A stretch of 64,000 nucleotides of DNA, from positions 310,001 to 374,000 of the forward strand of contig NZ_SWDE01000003.1 of NCBI RefSeq assembly GCF_013337185.1, read 5' to 3'. The stretch is from Serratia proteamaculans (GTDB lineage Bacteria; Pseudomonadota; Gammaproteobacteria; Enterobacterales; Enterobacteriaceae). Position numbers and translations under genes: made by a program. Positions 58,214 through 64,000 of the stretch are shown here, one piece after another. Below the pieces are notes generated by a model, which saw only the letters and a program-made list of their open reading frames with translations, did no database searches and was not told the DNA's origin. Every line of letters begins with the position of its first letter. The stretch's first letter is position 1.

Positions 58214-58504
58214 ATGTGGATTTCACTATTGTTTATATGTGTGATTGGTATTTTTATGTATTTTCCTGTGTTTTTTAACCCGAATCCTCCGGTGGTGATG
58301 TTTTTTACCCTGGATTTGGTCTTCATAATTGCGCTTTTTTGTCATTCATCCCCGCAACCGTTTACTAGCCCGAGTTTAGCGGTGTTTTTATGGCTGCTAA
58401 CCCTATTAAACGTTGAGAAGTGCAAAAATAAGAGAAAAAGTGGCGCTTTGGGTAGACAAGCGGAGCTCTCATCATTAGAATGCGCCCAATTTGCCAAAAA
58501 TTGA
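58214..58504 (+). CDS. Possible small membrane protein between dapB and carA
   Basis: From ATG 58214 a frame of 96 residues starts MWISLLFICVIGIFMYFPVF. It has two or three strongly hydrophobic stretches (about 2-18, 27-45 and 58-70) and a basic C-terminal tail. I do not recognise it. It has no clear ribosome site and starts ten bases after the dapB terminator, and its end lies before the carA control region. Base use is AT-rich, unlike the neighbours. It may be a real small protein or a chance frame in a control region. Confidence 0.3.
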   Translation: MWISLLFICVIGIFMYFPVFFNPNPPVVMFFTLDLVFIIALFCHSSPQPFTSPSLAVFLWLLTLLNVEKCKNKRKSGALGRQAELSSLECAQFAKN

Positions 58505-58524
58505 CCTTGAGGGCGGTTTTTGCA

Positions 58525-58579
58525 TTGATTTAGATCGCGATATCTGAATTAATATGCAAATATTGTGATTGATTATTCC
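58525..58579 (+). promoter_or_regulatory. carAB promoter region with two ARG boxes
   Basis: Two ArgR-type boxes lie in tandem: CTGAATTAATATGCAAAT (58544-58561) and GTGATTGATTATTCCTT (58565-58581). They match the E. coli carAB P2 layout almost base for base. TTGATT (58525-58530) and TAATAT (58550-58555) are possible promoter hexamers inside the first box. Arginine-bound ArgR should block transcription here. Confidence 0.85.
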
Positions 58580-58591
58580 TTGGAGGGTGTT

Positions 58592-59740
58592 TTGATTAAG
58601 TCAGCGCTATTGGTTCTCGAAGACGGAACCCAATTCCACGGTCGGGCCATCGGGGCAGAGGGTACGGCAGTAGGAGAAGTGGTCTTCAATACGTCGATGA
58701 CCGGTTATCAAGAAATCCTCACTGATCCTTCCTACTCCCGCCAGATCGTTACTCTTACTTATCCTCATATCGGCAATGTCGGCACCAATGCTGCTGACGA
58801 AGAATCCTCCGCAGTACACGCCCAAGGCCTCGTCATTCGCGACCTCCCACTGATTGCCAGCAACTACCGCAACGAAGAAGGCCTGTCTGACTACCTGAAG
58901 CGTCATAACATCGTGGCGATCGCCGATATTGATACCCGCAAGCTGACCCGTCTGCTGCGTGAGAAGGGTGCACAGAACGGCTGCATCATTGCTGCCGATA
59001 CCCCGGATGCTGCCCTGGCCTTGGCCAAGGCCAAAGGTTTCCCGGGCCTGAAAGGCATGGATCTGGCGAAAGAAGTGACCACCCAGGAAGCTTACAGCTG
59101 GCAGCAAGGCAGCTGGACGCTTGAAGGCGAACTGCCGGAAGCCAAAGCGGCCTCCGAGCTGCCGTTCCACGTGGTGGCTTACGACTTCGGCGCCAAGCGC
59201 AACATCCTGCGCATGCTGGTGGATCGCGGCTGTCGCCTGACGGTAGTGCCGGCCCAGACCCCGGCAGATGAAGTGTTGAAAATGAATCCGGACGGCATTT
59301 TCCTGTCCAACGGCCCGGGCGACCCGGAGCCTTGTGATTACGCCATCACCGCCATCAAACAGTTCCTGGAAACCGACATTCCGGTGTTTGGCATCTGCCT
59401 CGGCCACCAGTTGCTGGCACTGGCCAGCGGCGCGAAAACCGTGAAGATGAAGCTCGGCCACCACGGCGGCAACCACCCGGTAAAAGACCTGGATAAAGAC
59501 TGCGTCATGATCACTGCGCAGAACCATGGTTTTGCCGTGGACGAAAATAACCTGCCGGCGGAACTGCGCGTAACGCACAAATCCTTGTTTGACCATACGG
59601 TGCAGGGTATTCACCGCACCGACAAAGCGGCGTTCAGCTTCCAGGGCCACCCTGAAGCCAGCCCGGGCCCACACGATGCCGCGCCGCTGTTCGATCACTT
59701 TATCGAACTGATCGAGACTTACCGTTCTAACGCCAAATAA
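58592..59740 (+). CDS. carA: Carbamoyl-phosphate synthase small chain
   Basis: This 382-residue glutaminase subunit feeds ammonia to CarB for carbamoyl phosphate, used for arginine and pyrimidines. The class I amidotransferase Cys lies in [15 protein letters not shown], and the His/Glu pair lies in [14 protein letters not shown]. The start is TTG 58592 behind TTGGAGGGTG. E. coli carA also uses UUG at this residue ([11 protein letters not shown]). The upstream in-frame codons are control region. It lies 15 bp before carB. Confidence 0.97.
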   Translation: MIKSALLVLEDGTQFHGRAIGAEGTAVGEVVFNTSMTGYQEILTDPSYSRQIVTLTYPHIGNVGTNAADEESSAVHAQGLVIRDLPLIASNYRNEEGLSDYLKRHNIVAIADIDTRKLTRLLREKGAQNGCIIAADTPDAALALAKAKGFPGLKGMDLAKEVTTQEAYSWQQGSWTLEGELPEAKAASELPFHVVAYDFGAKRNILRMLVDRGCRLTVVPAQTPADEVLKMNPDGIFLSNGPGDPEPCDYAITAIKQFLETDIPVFGICLGHQLLALASGAKTVKMKLGHHGGNHPVKDLDKDCVMITAQNHGFAVDENNLPAELRVTHKSLFDHTVQGIHRTDKAAFSFQGHPEASPGPHDAAPLFDHFIELIETYRSNAK

Positions 59741-59755
59741 TCAGGAGCAGTAAAA

Positions 59756-62700
59756 ATGCCAAAACGTACAGACATAAAAAGCATCCTGATCCTCGGCGCT
59801 GGCCCGATTGTTATCGGCCAGGCGTGTGAGTTCGACTACTCGGGTGCTCAGGCGTGTAAAGCGCTGCGCGAAGAGGGTTACCGCGTTATTTTGGTGAACT
59901 CCAACCCGGCCACCATCATGACTGATCCGGAAATGGCGGATGCGACCTACATCGAGCCGATTCACTGGAAAGTGGTGCGCAAAATCATCGAAAAAGAGCG
60001 TCCGGATGCCGTGCTGCCGACCATGGGCGGCCAGACCGCACTGAACTGCGCGCTGGAGCTGGAACGTCAGGGCGTGCTGGCCGAATTTGGCGTAACCATG
60101 ATTGGCGCCACCGCAGATGCGATCGATAAAGCCGAAGACCGTCGCCGTTTCGACGTGGCAATGAAGAAAATCGGCCTGGACACCGCGCGCTCCGGCATCG
60201 CGCACAATATGGAAGAAGCGCTGGCGGTTGCCGCTGACGTTGGCTTCCCGTGCATCATCCGTCCTTCCTTTACCATGGGCGGCAGCGGCGGCGGTATCGC
60301 CTATAACCGCGAAGAGTTCGAAGAGATCTGCGAACGCGGCCTGGATCTGTCACCGACCAAAGAGCTGCTGATTGACGAGTCGCTGATTGGCTGGAAAGAG
60401 TACGAGATGGAGGTGGTGCGCGATAAAAATGATAACTGCATCATCGTCTGCTCGATTGAAAACTTTGACGCCATGGGCATCCATACCGGTGACTCCATCA
60501 CCGTGGCTCCGGCGCAGACCCTGACCGACAAAGAATACCAAATCATGCGTAACGCCTCGATGGCGGTGCTGCGTGAAATCGGTGTGGAAACCGGCGGCTC
60601 CAACGTGCAGTTCTCGGTTAACCCGAAAACCGGCCGCCTGATCGTTATCGAAATGAACCCGCGCGTGTCCCGTTCTTCTGCGCTGGCATCGAAAGCCACC
60701 GGCTTCCCGATTGCCAAAATCGCCGCCAAGCTGGCGGTGGGCTACACCCTCGACGAACTGATGAACGACATCACCGGTGGCCGCACGCCAGCCTCGTTTG
60801 AACCGTCCATCGACTACGTGGTAACCAAAATTCCTCGTTTCAACTTCGAGAAATTTGCCGGTGCCAATGACCGTCTGACTACCCAAATGAAATCCGTCGG
60901 CGAAGTGATGGCGATTGGTCGCACCCAGCAAGAGTCGCTGCAAAAAGCATTGCGCGGCCTGGAAGTGGGCGCTACCGGTTTTGACCCTAAAGTGAGCCTG
61001 GACGACCCGGAAGCGCTGACCAAAATCCGCCGTGAACTGAAAGATGCCGGCTCTGACCGCATCTGGTACATCGCCGACGCCTTCCGCGCCGGTCTGTCGG
61101 TGGACGGCGTATTCAACCTGACCAACGTCGACCGCTGGTTCCTGGTGCAGATTGAAGAGCTGGTCCGTCTGGAAGAACAGGTAGCCGAAACCGGCATCAA
61201 CGGTCTGACGCAAGAGTTCCTGCGTACCCTGAAGCGTAAAGGCTTTGCCGATGCGCGTCTGGCCACCCTGGCCGGGGTTGCCGAAAGCGAAATCCGCAAA
61301 CTGCGCCACGGTTATGGGTTGCACCCGGTTTACAAGCGTGTGGATACCTGCGCGGCGGAATTCGCCACCGACACCGCTTACATGTACTCCACCTATGAAG
61401 AAGAGTGCGAGTCCAATCCGACCAACGACCGTCCGAAAATCATGGTGCTGGGCGGCGGTCCGAACCGTATCGGCCAGGGCATTGAGTTCGACTACTGCTG
61501 CGTACACGCCTCGCTGGCGCTGCGCGAAGACGGTTACGAGACCATTATGGTCAACTGTAACCCGGAAACCGTGTCTACCGACTACGACACTTCCGACCGT
61601 TTGTACTTCGAGCCGGTCACGCTGGAAGACGTGTTGGAAATCGTGCGTATCGAGAAGCCGAAAGGCGTGATCGTACAGTACGGCGGCCAGACTCCGCTGA
61701 AGTTGGCGCGTGAGCTGGAAGCCGCAGGTGTGCCAATTATCGGGACCAGCCCGGATGCGATTGACCGCGCCGAAGACCGTGAGCGTTTCCAACAGGCGGT
61801 ACATCGTCTTGGCCTGAAACAGCCGGCTAACGCCACCGTCGCTACCATCGAACAGGCGGTAGAAAAGGCCGCCGGTATCGGCTACCCGCTGGTGGTTCGT
61901 CCTTCCTACGTACTGGGCGGCCGCGCGATGGAGATCGTTTATGACGATATCGACCTGCGCCGTTACTTCCAGAACGCGGTTAGCGTTTCTAACGACGCGC
62001 CAGTGCTGCTGGACCGTTTCCTGGATGACGCGGTAGAAGTCGACGTCGACGCGATTTGCGACGGCGAGCGGGTGCTGATTGGCGGCATCATGGAACACAT
62101 CGAACAGGCGGGCGTGCACTCCGGTGACTCCGCTTGCTCACTGCCGGCCTACACCCTGAGCAAAGAGATTCAGGACGTGATGCGTCAGCAGGTTGAGAAA
62201 CTGGCGTTCGAGCTGCAGGTTCGTGGTCTGATGAACGTGCAGTTTGCGGTGAAGAACAACGAAGTCTACCTGATTGAGGTCAACCCACGTGCTGCGCGTA
62301 CTGTGCCATTCGTCTCCAAGGCGACCGGTGTACAGCTGGCCAAGGTGGCAGCACGCGTGATGGCAGGCAAAACGCTGGCCGAGCAGGGCGTAACGGAAGA
62401 AGTTATCCCGCCTTACTACTCGGTGAAAGAAGTGGTGTTGCCGTTCAACAAGTTCCCGGGCGTCGATCCGATCTTAGGGCCGGAAATGCGCTCTACCGGG
62501 GAAGTGATGGGCGTTGGCCGCACCTTTGCGGAAGCCTTCTCCAAGGCGATGCTCGGCAGCCAGTCAGGCATGAAGAAACAGGGCCGTGCACTGCTGTCGG
62601 TGCGTGAAGGCGATAAAGCCAGGGTGGTGGATCTGGCGGCAAGCCTGCTGAAACAGGGCTTTGAACTGGATGCGACCCACGGGACCGCCGTGGTACTGGG

Positions 62701-62980
62701 CGAAGCGGGGATTAACCCACGCCTGGTCAACAAGGTGCATGAAGGCCGTCCGCACATTCAGGACCGTATCAAGAATGGCGAGTACACCTACATCGTTAAC
62801 ACCACGGCCGGTCGTCAGGCGATTGAGGATTCCAAGCTGATTCGCCGCAGTGCGCTGCAGTACAAGGTGCATTACGACACTACCCTGAACGGCGGCTTCG
62901 CCACCGCGATGGCGCTGAAGGCTGACCCGACCGAACAGGTGACCTCGGTGCAGGAGATGCACGCACGCATCGCCAAGTAA
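59756..62980 (+). CDS. carB: Carbamoyl-phosphate synthase large chain
   Basis: This 1074-residue enzyme has two homologous ATP-grasp halves: carboxyphosphate synthesis (about 1-400) and carbamate phosphorylation (about 550-930). An oligomerisation region lies between them, and a C-terminal methylglyoxal-synthase-like allosteric domain (about 935-1074) binds UMP, IMP and ornithine. Diagnostic blocks are [19 protein letters not shown], the second-half [19 protein letters not shown], and both EVNPR/EMNPR metal-binding motifs. AGGAGC precedes ATG. A terminator follows. Confidence 0.98.
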   Translation: MPKRTDIKSILILGAGPIVIGQACEFDYSGAQACKALREEGYRVILVNSNPATIMTDPEMADATYIEPIHWKVVRKIIEKERPDAVLPTMGGQTALNCALELERQGVLAEFGVTMIGATADAIDKAEDRRRFDVAMKKIGLDTARSGIAHNMEEALAVAADVGFPCIIRPSFTMGGSGGGIAYNREEFEEICERGLDLSPTKELLIDESLIGWKEYEMEVVRDKNDNCIIVCSIENFDAMGIHTGDSITVAPAQTLTDKEYQIMRNASMAVLREIGVETGGSNVQFSVNPKTGRLIVIEMNPRVSRSSALASKATGFPIAKIAAKLAVGYTLDELMNDITGGRTPASFEPSIDYVVTKIPRFNFEKFAGANDRLTTQMKSVGEVMAIGRTQQESLQKALRGLEVGATGFDPKVSLDDPEALTKIRRELKDAGSDRIWYIADAFRAGLSVDGVFNLTNVDRWFLVQIEELVRLEEQVAETGINGLTQEFLRTLKRKGFADARLATLAGVAESEIRKLRHGYGLHPVYKRVDTCAAEFATDTAYMYSTYEEECESNPTNDRPKIMVLGGGPNRIGQGIEFDYCCVHASLALREDGYETIMVNCNPETVSTDYDTSDRLYFEPVTLEDVLEIVRIEKPKGVIVQYGGQTPLKLARELEAAGVPIIGTSPDAIDRAEDRERFQQAVHRLGLKQPANATVATIEQAVEKAAGIGYPLVVRPSYVLGGRAMEIVYDDIDLRRYFQNAVSVSNDAPVLLDRFLDDAVEVDVDAICDGERVLIGGIMEHIEQAGVHSGDSACSLPAYTLSKEIQDVMRQQVEKLAFELQVRGLMNVQFAVKNNEVYLIEVNPRAARTVPFVSKATGVQLAKVAARVMAGKTLAEQGVTEEVIPPYYSVKEVVLPFNKFPGVDPILGPEMRSTGEVMGVGRTFAEAFSKAMLGSQSGMKKQGRALLSVREGDKARVVDLAASLLKQGFELDATHGTAVVLGEAGINPRLVNKVHEGRPHIQDRIKNGEYTYIVNTTAGRQAIEDSKLIRRSALQYKVHYDTTLNGGFATAMALKADPTEQVTSVQEMHARIAK

Positions 62981-63000
62981 TCCCGTATTGCCATAACATC

Positions 63001-63035
63001 AGGGCGCCGCAGTTAACTGCAGCGCCCTTTTTTTA
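63001..63035 (+). terminator. Terminator of carAB
   Basis: AGGGCGC (63001-63007) and GCGCCCT (63022-63028), with inner GCAG/CTGC and a TTAA loop, form a long stem followed by a T-run. Confidence 0.92.
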
Positions 63036-63160
63036 TCTCCTTCAGCCAATTTGTTGCCTCGCGTTAAAAATTTCCGCTATCAATCATTCAGCAAACTGTC
63101 ACTCTGTGTGATTGGTATATGCTTGATATATTGGCAAGGAACGAAGGAACGACAACAACC

Positions 63161-63718
63161 ATGATCCTGATAATTTACGCCCATCCTTATCCCCGGCATT
63201 CTCATGCCAACCATCGGCTGTTACAGGCGGTGAAGGACCTTCCCGAGGTGGAAGTCCGTTCGCTGTACGAGCTGTATCCCGATTTCAATATCGATATCAA
63301 CGCCGAGCAGCAAGCGCTGGAGCGTGCCGATCTTGTGGTGCTGCAACATCCGATGCAGTGGTACAGCCAGCCGCCGTTGCTGAAACTGTGGATCGACAAG
63401 GTACTGGAACATGGCTGGGCTTACGGCCATGAAGGCGAAGCGCTGGTGGGCAAAGATGTCTTGTGGGCGGTAACCAGCGGCGGTGACGAGCACCATTTCG
63501 AACTGGGCGATTACCCCAACTTTGCCGCGCTGGGGCAACCGCTGCAGGCCACGGCGCTGTATTGTGGGATGAACTGGCAGCCCTATTTTGCCGTGCATAA
63601 CACCTTTACCTGCAATGAACCGGCGCTGATTGCCGCCGGCGAGGCCTACCGGCGGCGGCTGGTGGACTACCTGATGGAACACAGTGAACCGGCGGAGCAG
63701 GGAGTCGAGCATGGATAA
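63161..63718 (+). CDS. kefF: KefF, quinone-reductase-like regulator of the KefC potassium efflux system
   Basis: This 185-residue flavodoxin-fold protein is required for full activity of KefC. The start [20 protein letters not shown] and the blocks [20 protein letters not shown] and [11 protein letters not shown], with a following TSGGDEHHF, match the KefF/KefG family. ATG 63161 is the family start. The frame opens 14 codons earlier. The gene ends inside the kefC start (8-bp overlap), as in E. coli. The product should detoxify quinones and signal through glutathione adducts. Confidence 0.94.
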   Translation: MILIIYAHPYPRHSHANHRLLQAVKDLPEVEVRSLYELYPDFNIDINAEQQALERADLVVLQHPMQWYSQPPLLKLWIDKVLEHGWAYGHEGEALVGKDVLWAVTSGGDEHHFELGDYPNFAALGQPLQATALYCGMNWQPYFAVHNTFTCNEPALIAAGEAYRRRLVDYLMEHSEPAEQGVEHG

Positions 63719-64000
63719 TCACCATATGATGATTGAGGGGCTGATCTATCTGGGATCGGCCGCGCTGTTCGTGCCGATAGCGGTACGGCTTGGGTTGGGC
63801 TCGGTGCTGGGTTACCTGATCGCCGGCTGTATTATCGGCCCCTGGGGGTTGAAGCTGGTCTCCGATGCCGAGTCGATCCTCACCTTTGCCGAGATTGGCG
63901 TGGTGCTGATGCTGTTTATCATCGGGCTGGAGCTGGATCCGAAGCGGCTGTGGACACTGCGTGCTTCGGTGTTTGGCGGTGGTATTATCCAGATGGCCGC
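63711..64000 (+). CDS. kefC: Glutathione-regulated potassium-efflux antiporter KefC (5' part)
   Basis: This frame starts at ATG 63711 and runs off the window end after about 96 residues. It has membrane segments of the CPA2 antiporter type: [40 protein letters not shown] and [20 protein letters not shown]. These agree closely with the start of E. coli KefC. The gene overlaps kefF by eight bases, so translation is coupled. The later C-terminal NAD-binding RCK domain lies outside the window. Confidence 0.95.
   Translation, partial: MDNHHMMIEGLIYLGSAALFVPIAVRLGLGSVLGYLIAGCIIGPWGLKLVSDAESILTFAEIGVVLMLFIIGLELDPKRLWTLRASVFGGGIIQMA

Noticed and set aside
60350..62119. 589-residue antisense frame inside carB
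   Set aside because: It is a shadow of a highly conserved gene. The translation is rich in His, Gln and Val without domain character.

Overview
The window is about 64 kb of chromosomal core from a gamma-proteobacterium of the order Enterobacterales, most likely a Serratia. Gene order follows the Escherichia coli map from about 98.5 minutes through 0 to about 1 minute (yjjV, deoCABD, ytjB-serB-radA-nadR, ettA, slt-trpR-yjjX-gpmB-rob-creA-arcA, thrLABC, yaaA, yaaJ, talB, mog, satP, dnaKJ, nhaAR, rpsT, ribF-ileS-lspA-fkpB-ispH, dapB, carAB, kefFC). The genes are GC-rich in third positions, and three ERIC repeats are present. The genus is inferred from these traits and was not tested by alignment. 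I saw no tRNA, rRNA, CRISPR array, insertion sequence or prophage.

Region 1 (1-9376) is a nucleoside scavenging block: a secreted 5'-nucleotidase, a NupC-type nucleoside transporter and the deoCABD catabolic genes. CRP-type promoter sites lie before nupC and deoC. ERIC elements lie after nupC and inside the deo operon, one between deoA and deoB and one between deoB and deoD. Region 2 (9497-14035) holds ytjB, divergent from serB-radA-nadR. A NadR-box-like palindrome sits directly over the nadR ribosome binding region. Region 3 (14075-20318) has an MDR oxidoreductase divergent from a LysR regulator, ettA, and a complete yfiR-dgcN-yfiB cyclic-di-GMP module that in E. coli lies elsewhere. Region 4 (20319-28467) carries slt behind an unusually structured leader, then trpR, yjjX, gpmB, rob, creA (without creBCD), arcA and a TrmH/SpoU-family methyltransferase. 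Between arcA and that methyltransferase is a yjjY-like frame with an in-frame amber codon.

Region 5 (28468-37951) holds the threonine operon with its leader peptide and attenuator, then yaaA, a sodium:alanine symporter, talB and mog. Region 6 (38076-46343) has an MHS-type MFS transporter behind a perfect 11-bp inverted repeat, satP, dnaK-dnaJ under a clear sigma-32 promoter, nhaA-nhaR and rpsT. Region 7 (46676-52490) is the ribF-ileS-lspA-fkpB-ispH operon.

Region 8 (52744-57112) is the most notable accessory locus. Where E. coli has rihC between ispH and dapB, this genome has a LysR regulator divergent from an isocyanide synthase (PvcA/IsnA family), an Fe(II)/2-oxoglutarate oxygenase (PvcB/IsnB family) and a GT1 glycosyltransferase. 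This three-enzyme set is the one known for rhabduscin-type glycosylated tyrosine vinyl isocyanides of Xenorhabdus and Photorhabdus. Region 9 (57300-64000) returns to core genes: dapB, carAB (UUG start, tandem ARG boxes), kefF and the start of kefC.
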